Part shown: positions 25,865-38,730 of the stretch, piece after piece
How the letters are laid out: each line of letters opens with the position of its first letter
Position numbering within the stretch: position 1 is the stretch's first letter
Origin: Mimachlamys varia
Lineage: Eukaryota; Mollusca; Bivalvia; Pectinida; Pectinidae
Direction of reading: 5' to 3'
NCBI GenBank assembly: GCA_947623455.1
Contig: OX392532.1
Coordinates: 27,688,792-27,752,791 of the forward strand
DNA length: 64,000 nt
Made by a program: the position numbers and the translations under genes
The notes under the pieces: generated by a model
What the model was told of the DNA's origin: nothing
What the model saw: only the letters and a program-made list of their open reading frames with translations
Databases searched by the model: none

Positions 25865-26440
25865 TATACATTCTCGCAGGTCAATATGTGAAGAACATTC
25901 TCGCAGGTCAATATGTGAAGTACATTCTCGCAGGTCAATATGTGAAGTACATTCTCGCAGGTCAATATGTGAAGTACATTCTCGCAGGTCAATATGTGAA
26001 GTACATTCTCGCAGGTCAATATGTGAAGTACATTCTCGCAGGTCAATATGTGAAGTACATTCTCGCAGGTCAATATGTGAAGTACATTCTCGCAGTTCAA
26101 TATGTGAAGTACATTCTCGCAGGTCAATATGTGAAGTAAATTCGCGCAGGTCAATATATGAAGTACATTCTTGCAGGTCAATATGTGAAGAACATTCTCG
26201 CAGGTCAATATGTGAAGTACATTCTCGCAGGTCATTATGTGAATTACATTCACGCAGGTCAATATGTGAAGTACATTCTCGCAGGTCAATATGTGAAGTA
26301 CATTCTCGCAGGTCAATATATGAAGTACATTCTCGCAGGTCAATATATGAAGTTCATTCTCGCAGGTCAATATATGAAGTACATTCTCGCAGGTCAATAT
26401 GTGAAGTAAATTTGCGCAGGTCAATATATGAAGTTTACAC
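25865..26440. repeat. 27-bp minisatellite
   Basis: About 21 units of cattctcgcaggtcaatatg then tgaagta, with variants (attcgcgcagg, ggtcattatg). Length divisible by three explains the open frames of up to 205 codons. Confidence 0.95.
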
Positions 26441-26734
26441 ATTTTGCTATCAAGGTAAAACCAAAATATCCAAAATGCTATTCACTGGGAAAACTTAGAT
26501 TTGGTTGATATGGGACTGGATTAAAATACATGTTCTGTATTTTTCTTTTCAAATACATTATATTTATTCCTGCCTGCTTGTTTACAATTATGGATGATAC
26601 TTTTCATTCAAGAAAGTTTGGTGATAACATTCCTTTAGGGTTATTTCAGTTCCTCTTATATTGATAGTTCATTTTCATTCAAAAACATTTTCTCTCAGGA
26701 TTTAATTACATGATGTATACATATACCCAAAACG

Positions 26735-26820
26735 GCATCCTCGATATTCAGGGGTACGATAACCTATGCTCTGTTTGTAGACAGTGTAGGTGAGCGTAAC
26801 TCCTGGTTATCGAGGATGCT
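26735..26820. mobile_element. Short palindromic relative of the MULE-like family
   Basis: 86 bp running from GCATCCTCGATATTCAGG to TATCGAGGATGC; the two halves are inverted copies of the family TIR with a loop of a few bases. It looks like an internal-deletion or solo-hairpin derivative. Confidence 0.6.
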
Positions 26821-27164
26821 AAAATAGTAGGGGTCTTAAAGTGCTTGCAATGAGATTGTGTTAATGAAGTTTGCATGGGAACTGAAAAGGCATCAAAAGG
26901 TGTTCAATTCATTCATCCCTAAAGATACATTTGAACCCTTCCAATTCAAAAGTTGGATTAGTTCAATATGAAACTTCAGGGGTAAAACGGTTGAATGGAG
27001 TTATGAAGTAGAGTTAAAGGAGACGGAAACGGAATTCGATATTTCCGCACTGATGAGTAAAAATAACGTGACGGAAATCTGTTCCTGTGCATTTCTACCC
27101 AGATTGTGAGTTTTCCATACCACTGACGTCCAGATTATCGTGGGTCCACTGTATATGACCCTGA

Positions 27165-27345
27165 CTGTTTGGTATTGGTTTATTTTGTGTTACGTTCTAC
27201 TAACAGCCAGGGTAATTCAAGGACGTACGAGGTTTTTGAGATTGGGAAAAGCTCGAGTACCCGAAGAAAAACCACCGACCTACTGTCAGTACCTGGCAAC
27301 TGCCCCAGGTTTACATCCATCCTCAATTGACCCTGGCTGTTGCAT
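27165..27345. mobile_element. SINE copy, second
   Basis: Shares acagccagggtaattcaagg, agaaaaaccaccgacc and gtacctggcaactgcccca with 14852-15065; the 3' part is lost. Confidence 0.55.
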
Positions 27346-27699
27346 ATCCTAAGATACCTGTGGTTATGACCCTCGCTGCTGTGTCTCCTTATATAATTAG
27401 GCACCTGTCCTAATTTGAACCTGGTCTAATCGATACACATTACTACCTGGCAAGTACCGCCGTTCCTATTGTCCTAAACACCATTACATTTGTGATTTTG
27501 TATTGCAAATTGTTGAAATTGAATGTTTTTTAACCTTATAGTATTTTGCCGTGCGGACAGCTGATCGTAGAATTCTACACACCATTGAGAGATGATGTAC
27601 TTGTCCAAATTTGTAGTTGTAGGTTCAAATAAGATCAAGTGTCTAAGGAGGCGCAACAGCGAGGGTCGAATGTGGGCAGGTGCCTTGGGAGACAAGACA

Positions 27700-28560
27700 G
27701 TCAGGGTCAAATGAGGGCAGGTGCCTTGGGAGACACAACAGCCTGGTTCAAATGAGGATGGGTGCCTATGGAGACACGACAGCCTAGTTCAAATGAGGAT
27801 AGGTGCCTAGAAAGACACAACAGCCTGGTTCAAATGAGGCTTGGTGCCTAAAAAGACACAACAGCCTGGTTCAAATGAGGATGGGTGCCTAGAAAGACAC
27901 AACAGCCTGGTTCAAATGAGGATTGGTGCCTAAAAAGACAACAGCCTGGTTCAAACGAGGATGGGTGCCTAGAAAGACACAACAGCCTGGTTCAAATGAG
28001 GATTGGTGCCTATGGAGACACGACAGCTTAGTTCACATGAGGGCAGGTGCCTATGGAGACACAACAGCCTAGACTAGTTCAAATGAGGGCAGGTGCCTAT
28101 GGAGACACGACAGCCTGGTTCAAATGAGGATGTGTATCCAGCAAGACAATGGCAAGGGTCAAATGAGGGCAGGTGCCTATGGAGACACGACAGCCTGGTT
28201 CAAATGAGGGCAAGTGCTTATGGAGACACGACAGAGTCAAATGAGGATGGGTGCCTAGAAAGACAAAACAGCCTGTTTCAAATGAGGACGTGTATCCAGG
28301 GAGACAACGGCAAGGGTCAAATGAGGGCAGGTGCCTATGGAGACACGACAGCCTGGTTCAAATGAGGGCAAGTGCTTATGGAGACACGACAGAGTCAAAT
28401 GAGGATGGGTGCCTAGAAAGACAAAACAGCCTGTTTCAAATGAGGACGTGTATCCAGGGAGACAACGGCAAGGGTCAAATGAGGACAGGTGTCTTAAGAA
28501 GAAATTATAGCCAGGGTTAAATACTCATGAGACCGAGTGCCTTAGGAGACACAACAGTCA
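27700..28560. repeat. 41-bp minisatellite with 158-bp higher-order unit
   Basis: About 20 units of roughly 41 bp (agacacaacagcctggttca then aatgaggatgggtgcctaga). In the right half a 158-bp block recurs: gtgtatccag at about 28131, 28289 and 28447. Confidence 0.9.
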
Positions 28561-29764
28561 GGATCAAATAACCATGAAAAAAAATGAAGACAGGATAGAA
28601 AGAAGACAAAAGAAAAATATAGAATTAAGAAGATTGCATAGGTATTGCAATGCTACCTACAGATCAATGTTTTTCCTATTATCACACAGAAGCAGTGGGA
28701 TACAACAGGCCTACTCCTAGTTTCTTCAATGTCTCCTGAACAGAAGAGAAACTTATTAATAACTATACAGTAGTCAACTCTTATTAGAAATTAATAAATT
28801 AAAAAAAAATCATCAGGTTGAGAATGTTTTTGATTACGCTTCAAAGATCATAATGATGCTTATTCACAGATCATATTTTTTTAGTGCATAGCCATGCGAA
28901 TGAATTAGCAGTAATGCTCAGGCTATTTATTCATACACTGCAAATGCTATTTGCAGTTATACTTTCGTAAATGAACCTCCACATAGAATGGATACAAAAA
29001 CATAACTCCTCGCCTGACCTTACAATAATACCGCTGTTATACACAGCTTTCAAAATGTATTAATTATTCATGGATGGACATCTGTTCTTGAGCGTCAGCA
29101 GTGGTTAACCATTACATGTGGCATGAAATCTGATAGCAATTTCACCACTTGTGTGCCGAACGCCTCCAGTTATTACGTAGGCAATTAACATGTTTATGTG
29201 GAATTAATTAGATATGACGTCTTTATGAAGTTCTTCAGAGCTTTACAAATTTGTTTCCCTGCAATAGTCTCTTGTGATATACATGTATAGGGTTATCTTT
29301 GAAAGTGCTACTGCTCTAAAATCATGTTTTTGCTCTTTTGCATGGTTGCCAGGTCAAATTACAGGTTGGTAACTTAAACAACAAAAACGTTTTTTAACAT
29401 TTAAACTACAAGTAGTTTTTGCGTCTATTGCTGCGACTATTCTGTGACCTTTGACCCATGTCATTTTTTCCCCTCCCGCTCCGGAAAAGATTGAATACTA
29501 CCAATCGCATGATATCTGAACTATTTGAAAGCCTAAACATAACAGGAAATGATGTTCGCATGGTATTGTAAATAATTATGATGACTTTAATAATCTAGGT
29601 GCAATTTGTAACAAAGAAATCAATTTTCACTTCCACGGCTCATTTAAATATTATGTCTCTGCTACTGGTAAACCTCTTGGTGTATACATACATTCATGTA
29701 TACCTCTCTGTGCTTTACAATCATATATGGATTGAGGAATGTCGCGGAGTGTGTACTGTTCGTT

Positions 29765-29900
29765 AATCTTTGATTATATAATCGCACCATTGCCAACGAT
29801 CCTGATTTTGATTTCAATGGTGTATTACCTTATACGTGTGCGTAAACCAAAATACTTGACCAATTTGTCGGTCGGAAGAATTGATCTGTAATTACAGTGT
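29765..29900. repeat. Fragment shared with the 43.4-kb transposon
   Basis: The stretch containing ttgattatataatcgca, a diverged middle, and atctgtaattacagtg aligns colinearly with about 43865-44005. It has no terminal repeats of its own. Confidence 0.5.
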
Positions 29901-32900
29901 AAATCCCTTTGGATATGATATTGTTATTTACGAATCACTTCCACTGATCGTCACTAACGTTGTGATATACATATACTGAATGCACAAACTTACTTAATAT
30001 TGTACCGAGTATACATTTTTTTAACGAGACATAATCAGAGCCTGCATAATGTACATATCAATTGGCAAAATACTTAATTTATTGAAAATAACACATACTT
30101 TTTCTGGGACATTACCTAAAGCTTCTGAAGAGAAATATTTGCGAATTCCTTATTTTTTTTCATCTAATATCCATTGTGCTAACTACCAGCAGCTTAGATT
30201 TCAATGATTCATTCACCTTCCTCCAAACGATAATGTTAACCAGAAGTTTTTTTGTGTTAAAAATTTCTTCAGTGAGTTTCTCAAATTTCATATGTAGGTT
30301 CCCCTTGGTCCCTAGTTGTGCCTGTTTGCTTGTAATTGGGTTTACTCTTAAATACTTACTTAATCTCTATTCTGAAACCTATTATCAAAACTAAGTAATC
30401 CATACAACAAAATCACTTCAATTGCTGTCAAAAATAAATATTATTGTTAGAAGTTTTAGTATTTCAATACTTTCAGTACTTTGATTCTGTTCTATATCCC
30501 GAAGTTGCAGATAATACATATTATAAATGCAAGGAGTCCTTTCCCAAATGGGGTCCTTCTGCATAATTAAAATGGGAATCCTGAAAAGAAGTGTCCTTTT
30601 CAGTTTCAATGCTTGGAAAAGATATAGGGACGGCTTCAATGCAAACCCCGATAATTATTTTAAGAGTTTTCTGGGAATACTATTTTACCACAAAGGTATA
30701 CTAGCATCTTTGAAAGTACTGCGATCTGCTGTGAAATCATATTTTTGCTCTTTATGCACGGTTGTCAGGTCAAATTACTGGTTACATAAACAACAATCAC
30801 TATTTCTGCCCTTTATCTCTTGGGCAGGCAATACATAAAGCAATACATTAAGAATTTTCTGGGACTGATGCTACTGATAAGGCCAAGGTCAAACTTTGGC
30901 CGTCAACATATCTTTCTTGACAAACCACAAAGTTTATTGACAATACAGTTGTATAAACTAGCATACTGAGTATTGCTAAAGCAATAAATGTCCACTACCC
31001 ATCCCCCTCTAGCCATTTAACTGTAATGATTTATGAAGATGACGGTCAAATTTTTTCAAGACATTTCAACTTTTTTTTTAAGCGTAAAGCTGGTTCAAGG
31101 TTTTTCAAATTTGTACGGTAAATATTTATTGTGAGTTTTTATTTCACCATGTTGCTTTTCCCTTATTGTGGCATCACATTTCCAAATTTGTGACATTACA
31201 TTGCTGTCGAGCCATTGTGATATCATATGAAATGGGATAAAAATTTTCTGCACTGGACAACTGTATCTTGCAGATATGGAGAAACATCCTAATAGTTTGT
31301 TGGGATATATATACACGATAGTGACTATAGTAAGGACAGACAGAGCAACATTATGAAAATCTGATGGCTGGGGTATCTACCATAGCTTTTAATGTTCTTG
31401 CATTCAGTACACATCTGCTGAATATATTTTTTTTTATTTTTTTCATTTCCTGGTCTCATCCCCAATTTTTAAGATCTTTTTAAGATAAAATTCCACAAGG
31501 TTTGGCTTTTCTTTCCAGAAATAAGTTATCAAAGCTAAAATTTTGTCATGCCAGAAAAAACAGTTTCTAATTCATAGTGTTTTTGGCAGTGAAAAAATAT
31601 CCTAGTCAAATTGACTTGTTATAGATGTGATTACAATATATTGTAGACAAAATTGTACCATTCAACTCTCAACCCTGATGAGGGGGAGTGGAGGAATGGG
31701 CACCCTCGAGACAGCAGTGCAACACTTATCAAGTCAATAAATTTTCTTATCCCACCACAATTTCATCTAAATCTGGACATTTCCTTTTGGCCAAGCGGGT
31801 TTAAAAAGCTGTTTCTCTGGATGAATAGTATCAACCAACTTTTAAATGTTAATCTACAGAGACCAAGATGGGTTCAGGCTTTTTTGAGAATTTTTTGAGG
31901 AGATATGTCATTTTTATTTTGAGAGCAACAACTGTAGTAATAACAAATTGTTTAAGGACACACAATTGACCAACAGATGATGGACCATGGACAAGATAGC
32001 AAGCTAAAGAAAAACGACAAACAAGGGTGGCAGTATATTGTTGCTTTTTAATGGTTTACTGTTAGAAAAGCACATTACAGAGACATATAATTCAAGACAT
32101 TCATTCTACAAAAATTTTGCTTCAATTCGCCTACTACTTATTATACATAGAAAAACTGACAGTGCAATCCACAGCTTCTAGTAAAAAAAAAAAAACGCTG
32201 TGTAATGCAGCTCATCTTCCGTGGATGAGAAGTCATCAGACTTTTTAAGATTAAGTTTGAAATGAAGTTATTCACTTCTTTTAATAAGTTACTACCATAA
32301 ACTAGCTACGGACAGTATTAGATTGTTAATTTGTCTAAATGTATACATAATCCGACCTGCGACTCTTCAATTTAAACAATTCCGAAATATAAACATCTGT
32401 TCGTGGTTCGTTTGTGTATAAATGCCGTCATGTCAACTTAGTTGGAATTTTCTGATCTCATCTAGATTAGATGGCAACAGCATCAAATCTTATTAATAAC
32501 ATAGTAATCACACTCGTGTGTAAAAAAAAGTCACAAAAATAGGACAATGCAATGTGACAGCTACAATTTGGCTTTTGATATCAAGACCTGCGTTTACCTG
32601 GTCATCTATATGAAACCAAATGAAAACTTGAACAAGAATGAAAAAAAAGCATGTAATGATGGCATGCATTAATTATAACAATAAAATTACAACCTTTTTT
32701 TTAAACCAGTCTTAGCTCTCACTGTGCCCTAGGACATGCGATAATGGAAAATGGACATAGTAAATTTGTAAATAGTATTAAACACATTACACACAACAAT
32801 GTTGAGCAACAATATTTGATCAGTCAATGTCTCAAGTTCAATATTTAAAAATAATTTGAATTTGGATGTCTCTAACAGCTAGGATTTGTTTAAAGTTTTA

Positions 32901-33975
32901 CGTCACAGTTTTCATGGATTTGTTTAAAAGTTTTACGTCACAGTTTTCATAAGATACCAAAGAAATATGTTTTTAATGATTCTGGGGTGTGAAAATCAAG
33001 TCGTTGTGCTTTAACGATTTACCGTTCTACTCTGGTCGAGATCACGCTACTGTACCCAAAACTTTTTTTGTATTTTCAATACAAACTTCCAAAACATATT
33101 TGAAGCATTTTTGTTTTGACTAAGATACAGGTGCCATGGTAGAAATAAGTATGCAGCAAAATTGGTCACCAATCGGTAATGTTTCAAGTTACTGGAACAG
33201 TTTTGTCACTGCTTCTGGCTTGTAGACCTTTACACCCCGAGATTCTTAAGAAAGAGTAGTACTACCAATATCAACAAAATAAATTCCATGACTTGCCCCT
33301 TAGATTATGATAAAGGTCAGGCCGGTTACGTTTATACCATCACCATATATCAATACATATATCTGGACCTGTTTTTTAGTAAATAGTATTATTATCAAAT
33401 TATATTTAAAATATATATTGGTGACATTTTCTTTGGACATCAAGGTCCATTTCTCCACACTAATATTCTTTCCTTATACTGACCAATAAAGTTAACACTT
33501 AATCTGGGTTGGTCTGCCTTTAACTGGGGCAATGTCACTTTCTAGGGGGCCTTAACTTACAGGAATGGTTACTATAGAAACAGATCCTCTCCATAATCTA
33601 ATTTGATGTAACAAGTACAAAATACATGTAAGCATACTACTATTTCACCCAACATACCAAAAAATTTGTATTGATCAAGTTTCATGCTTATATTTAAATT
33701 GGAGGTCACATATTTCTCCAGAAGTACAAGATGATTCGTCTCCTGGTAGTCAAAAGTGAAAACTCCTTAACAATCATTATTTTCTGCCAAAGTCTTTCAT
33801 CGGGCTTGTCTTTTTGTACTACATCTTTGATAGAACAGCACACCCTAAAAGAGAATCCAGAGTTCTATAGACAATATGCTTGGTACTCGCTTCATCAAAA
33901 GACTCCTTCATTACATTCATATGATAATAGAGGTTGCTACTAAGCATCCGTCACAGCCACAGCTATATGGTCACA

Positions 33976-34028
33976 CTATGATTCTTGCTGTTCAATGTCC
34001 TCCAACACTCCATCTTGCTGTTGCTCAT
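33976..34028 (-). CDS. YWHAE: 14-3-3 C-terminal tail exon, cassette C
   Basis: Acceptor TTTTTGTTTACAG; joined to body C it gives D-EQQQDGVLEDIEQQES and a TAG stop. The EDIE core is shared with tails A and B, which argues for common descent of the tail exons. It is 1,448 nt beyond body C, and that intron holds a large fold-back element. No AATAAA or ATTAAA was seen on the minus strand in the next 500 nt or so, so the 3' end is undefined. Confidence 0.88.
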
Positions 34029-35476
34029 CTGTAAACAAAAATATTTTACAATTATTGACTTTTTAAAAGGTCAATATAAGGATTTATCAACCCGAGAAAA
34101 GGGATGTTCTTTTTGGCTATTAAGAAAATATCAAAATAGTTAGTTACATTATAAAATCCATTATGAACAGAGTAGTTACTTGAAATTGCACACAAATTTA
34201 AACTTTTTGTGTTACAGTAGATTCCCTTATGCTTTTATCAAAGTAATTTCTATAAAAATCACTCAGAAAAGACATCCATTCTCCTTCAAAGCTTCAGCAA
34301 AAATTTCCAGATTTCCAAGAGATAGAAGATCTAACAGTTTTTTAAGGAATTTAAATCATTCAGGTCTTTTTGCCAGGCTTGTTCAACTGTTTCTATTATA
34401 TTAGGAATAAGATTCCACAGTTTGGTATGAATGATATACTGAGACTTTTTGTACACAAACAGGAATTGAAAACTTAACTTGCGAGCTTTCGAAAACGTCT
34501 GTTTCCTTTGTCAAGCAAAGAGTACAATAGCCGAATGTCGGTGTTCTGACCGCTGAATAAGGGGCGGAATGGGTAAACATCTTATCCGTCCCTCTGTCTA
34601 CCTGTAGTACTAGAGTACATTTGGACGAAATGTCGAGCTACATTTTTGACAGCTGACTTCTCTAACTCGCCCTATTTTGGGTAGTGAGCTGATTTCAGCG
34701 GTCAGAACACAGACACTCGGCTATTGTACTCTTTGCTTGACAAAGGAAACAGACGTTTTCGAAAGCTCGCAAATTAAGTTTTCAATTCCTGTTTGTGTAC
34801 AAAACAATCTCAGTATATGTTTCTATTATAATCAGACTATATCTATGATGGCCATCTTAAGACGTTCTAAACAATTTTACCTGAGCAGTGTTAAGTTCAA
34901 AGACTTTGACCTTTGGCACTAGAGTTAATCACCAAGTAAATTCTGATACTCAAGGGGAAACTAACTTTAAACTTAAAACAAATGACTTTCACCTTTGACC
35001 CGACAAGAATGTAACATCTGAAGGCCAATCAGCCCACAAGAACTAGTCTGTGGTTACAGGGCAATATATGCAAGTTTCAACCAACCAATATCTTTCCCAA
35101 CTATCTGAACTTTCTGGTAAGCATACAGCTGCTGCTGCCATTTTTGCACTCACAGCGAGCATTCTAAAATTTCTGGCACCTAGCAACCACATACTCATAT
35201 ACAGCTGAGTAGATGGAAACCAAGGGAGTAAAGATCTTGATCAAAACACTTATGATTTTAGTAAAATTGAGTGTAACATTTCAAGAAAGTATTAATTTTT
35301 TTACCATAAGTTAATTCAACATGGAATACAAAAACGTTTGATTTTAAATATTCTCGACTTAAACAATACACAAGAAAGTGATTAAATATTTTTAGATTCA
35401 AACAATACACAAGTTAGTGCATTGATAGATATCCTATCCGATGGCAACTTTTTACTGTAACATATCATCAATTTAC
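34029..35476 (-). other. Intron inside cassette C
   Basis: 1,448 nt, the shortest intra-cassette intron, containing the fold-back element at 34433-34816. No coding sequence seen. Confidence 0.75.
34433..34816. mobile_element. Fold-back element in the cassette C intron
   Basis: Inverted arms of about 120 bp (34433-34558 and 34691-34816), both carrying gtacacaaacaggaattgaa, cgaaaacgtctgtttccttt and gtcaagcaaagagtacaata. The spacer is about 130 bp. Confidence 0.75.
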
Positions 35477-35823
35477 CCTCATTATCTCCAATGTCGGTGG
35501 TCCACAGGGTCAGGTTGTCCCTCAACAGCTGCATGATCAGAGTCGAGTCCTTGTAACTGTCCTCAGACAATTGTTCCAGTTCTGCAACGGCGTCATCAAA
35601 GGCTGTTCTAGCAAGCTCACAGGCCCTTTTGGGGTTGTTGAGAATTTCATAGTAAAATACTGAGAAGTTGAGGGCCAGGCCAAGGCGAATTGGATGAGTG
35701 GAGGCTAGTTCTTGGGCACATGCTTTTTTAGCCTCTGTGTAGGCCATTAGACTGGCTTCGGAGGCTACATTTCTGTCATCACCAGTAGAGAACTCGGCTA
35801 GGTAACGGTTATAATCCCCCATC
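35477..35823 (-). CDS. YWHAE: 14-3-3 body exon, cassette C
   Basis: 347 nt, acceptor TTTTTTTACAG, donor GTAAAT. Begins [10 protein letters not shown], an unusual Asn in place of the second Tyr of GDYYRY, while Arg127 and Tyr128 are kept. [16 protein letters not shown] and [19 protein letters not shown] are intact, and the region after FYYEI reads LNNPKRAC, so the Ser of the usual NSP is Asn. It ends [10 protein letters not shown], then phase 1. Reading through the donor continues in frame for about 30 codons, so intron retention here would give a different tail rather than an immediate stop. The intervening segment looks non-coding. Confidence 0.93.
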
Positions 35824-36551
35824 CTGTAAAAAAATTTCAAACACATGAATCTGTCATAACTTTGGATTACATTTTTTTATATGTCATACATAACATAGCA
35901 ACAATGGCATTTAATTAGCTTGCCCCCATCCAACCTTCTTACTAGATCTTATCAGATGTATTCCAACTTTTTCCTTTTTTAAACTAAATGTGGTTTTACT
36001 TCTGGTGGAATAGGAAATGCCCCATAAGGTATTAATATTTAGGTTACATCTACACAGTACGACACTTAAAAGCCAGGAAACCCATACTTCGCAGCCTGTT
36101 GCTGAACAAACATGAACGCAAGGATTTATCATGTCATCTTTCACCTTTCAGTTATACAAGCATGTCATAATAGCATTCCTGATTAATATCCGTCATCTTA
36201 ACCAGCAAAAGCCAATGCATTAATCTGGTTTATATATATATATATATATTGTATTTATGTTTACAACAGCGTATTATATCCATAGTAACATTCCGACCTA
36301 TTTATTTACTTTGTAAAAATTGCAATTCTTTTTATGTCTTATCAAGTTAAGGTATCTCACCATTTACAAATATCACTGAATCACTGCCTTATCAAGGAAA
36401 TTGTTGTTTTTTCAAACTAGGATTGAATTTGTCAATAAAACCATTTCAGCTGATCTGAAGTCAAGAATGCAATCTTTGATTCAAATTGACCAGCAAAAAC
36501 CTGCTGGATATTTGCACTAAATTTCGCATCATAGTTTTACACTCACATACG

Positions 36552-36845
36552 CTAAATACACTCCTGGAATATGTCATGGCAACACACTGAAGGCACAAAG
36601 ATACCAGTTGGTCTCTGGGGAGGGGGGGGGGGGGACCTGACCTAGCACTGGGCTGATGTCTTTGAGGATTACAAAGGAGACGCAACCCACCTCAAAGCGC
36701 ATCATTTTTCACCATTATGTGACCGCAGGATTATTACGATTTTCATTTAATTTCTCGCTTCATCAACAGAGCCTTCAGTTTTGCAACAACATATTTCAGG
36801 GGTGTATACAATGCAGGTGAGCATAACCCCTGGATATTGAGGATG
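36552..36845. mobile_element. Partial copy of the MULE-like family
   Basis: Contains cactcctggaatatgtcatgg near the left, agacgcaaccc and atgtgaccgc inside, and a right end of taacccctggatattgagg then atg. The outer left terminal repeat is missing. A 13-nt G run lies inside (36622-36634). Confidence 0.55.
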
Positions 36846-36979
36846 ACATTTTTGTGGACTGTTGCTTCTTTTATTTAAATCTCTTCCCCACCCAAACACT
36901 GTATATCCTGGAATGCTGCATAATTATGTTTTATTTTGTGCAATGGAACTTGTTATGGTATAGTCTTTAAACCTTTCAA

Positions 36980-37122
36980 CAGAGTTCTCATTAAAAGCCG
37001 GTTGCCGGCAAAAGTAGCCTGTTATTCAAAATTTTATATATATCAACATTACAGAATGTGAAAATTCAACCAGCGTTTCTTTGGAAGTCAGCCAATTATT
37101 GCAAAACTAAGTGAGAACACTG
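36980..37122. mobile_element. CAGTGTTCTC-type MITE, inverted copy
   Basis: Starts cagagttctcatt and ends gtgagaacactg; ccggcaaaagtagcctgtta matches 18531-18689 inverted. No clean target duplication. Confidence 0.6.
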
Positions 37123-37493
37123 ATCTGTCTATGGGACCATCTTTGTGCATACAAGATTTCCCTAACCCGGGGATCATATAACATTTTTTGCATGTTCTGT
37201 TAGTCTGTTCATGTAGTTCAGTCAGAGGTACATGTTTTCTTTGTTATCTACAGAAGAGCTTCCTTTGTAATGTAATTTATTATCATCCGATAATGTTATA
37301 AAAGGAATCATTCTCCATACTACTTGGGTTTGACTTGCTTGAATCGCTCTCTGCACTCCCGGAATATATTTAATTACGAATGAAGGTTTGCAATTTCAGA
37401 GCATGTTCTAAACAATGTGGATGGGACAATTGACTAGTTTGATCCATTGAAGAACATCCAAAGAATCTCACAATCACTCAACAGTAAACAGTC

Positions 37494-37644
37494 CAGTGAT
37501 CAATCTACGTGCAAGTCCAGAGTCCTGTATCATAAAATTATGCTGGGACTCATAGAAATACTTCAATTTAACATTGTGGAACCCATCTTTTTTAGCAATA
37601 TGTACTAAAAGACCCCATGAAAATAAATTGTAAATTGATCACTG
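37494..37644. mobile_element. CAGTGATCAAT MITE, copy 3 (inverted)
   Basis: 151 bp in the opposite orientation: starts CAGTGATCAATCTACGTG, ends aaattgatcactg. Flanks are related (AGTC) but no clean duplication is seen. Confidence 0.7.
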
Positions 37645-37790
37645 AAAGTCACATGTCCCTAAAGGACAGATATCAACCTAGTGATTGGTCAGGGGATTTT
37701 TACACGAGACCAGTTAAATATGGTAGCAATCTCTGTGTCTTCAGATTTGCTATAACAGAGCAAGGGGAGCACAAGTGAGTGTATCCCCCT

Positions 37791-37813
37791 GGGGGGGGGG
37801 GGGGGGGGGGGGG
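37791..37813 (+). repeat. Poly-G run of 23
   Basis: Longest of several long homopolymers: C runs at 18842-18859 and 52121-52142, G runs at 50809-50826, 36622-36634 and 62783-62795. Lengths in an assembly may be unreliable. Confidence 0.9.
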
Positions 37814-38060
37814 TATACGTAGCAGAGGTAAGATTCAAGGATGCTACCGACAGTACAGTGAAATTGCCCAATTGCAACGAGTCCACATCACAGGCAGACA
37901 ATATAATGCAATAAGGTCAATGGCCTGGACTATGTAGTTAGTCCCTCCCAGAAGCTGTAGCATTTTTTCTGTCATTATAAAAATATCTATTGATCAACTA
38001 CTAATACCAACACTCTGTGAGCATGACCAGTTTATCCTAAGTGATGCCATTTTTGAGTTT

Positions 38061-38730
38061 GCAGGGATCACTTTTGGGCGAGATTTGGGGATTTTTACTC
38101 ATATTTTTACAGAAGATCTCATTGCAAATTCAAAACTGTATTACTTTATATAGAAAAATCTCAGATATTTTGCTGATCCCATAAAATCCCTCAAATTCTC
38201 CCATAGGTTTTAAGAGTCAGAATTATCCCTGAATTTGTATCATGAAACATGTCGTTTATATAAATCTTTGTATGGTCCAAATAGCATTAAAATCCATCTA
38301 TTCTGAACATGCTTGGGTATTGCAGCAACTTGAACAAAGAATGAATACCTAAACCGTCTTTATCGAACAATGTAGCCCTTCAGGCCAACACCTTCAATTC
38401 AAACAAGTTTTAGTTCTCTTTACCAGAATTGCTTACAATGGATTCCAGAGGGATATTACCCAACCATCTTGCTACATGTTATGTAGATGCAATAGATCTT
38501 TGTCAATTCAGTAATTATCTGCTTAATCGAGCCATGTAAAAGTAAAGGCACCTTTACAGGGATAATGCCGACTCTTATAACCTATGGCAGAATTTGAGGG
38601 ATTTCATGGGATCAGCAAGATATCTACGAAATTTTTCTATATAAAGTATTATAATATTGAATTTTCAATGAGATTTTCAGGAAAAATATGGGTAAAAATC
38701 ACCTAATCTTGCCCAAAAGTGATCCCTGCC
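38061..38730. mobile_element. Fold-back element
   Basis: Inverted arms at 38061-38220 and 38570-38730, sharing gcagggatcacttttgggc and gctgatcccat with scattered mismatches; about 350 bp lie between them. Confidence 0.7.

Larger units (their letters stand above)
24311..33975 (-). other. Interval between cassettes C and B
   Basis: About 9.7 kb. The right part (29-34 kb) is AT-rich with no gene; part may be the 3' UTR of the C isoform. A 37-bp tandem duplication lies at about 32878-32952. The left part holds two minisatellites (25865-26440, 27700-28560), SINE pieces, a TTTAAAGG MITE (25173-25423) and a short palindromic element (26735-26820). Confidence 0.6.

Noticed and set aside
25789..26442. 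Open frames with YILAGQYVK (plus) and HILTCENVL (minus) repeats
   Set aside because: Same effect from a 27-bp minisatellite. Both strands are open across the same repeat.
28093..28520. Two overlapping open frames of about 90 codons with identical segments
   Set aside because: Explained by the 158-bp higher-order repeat of a minisatellite.
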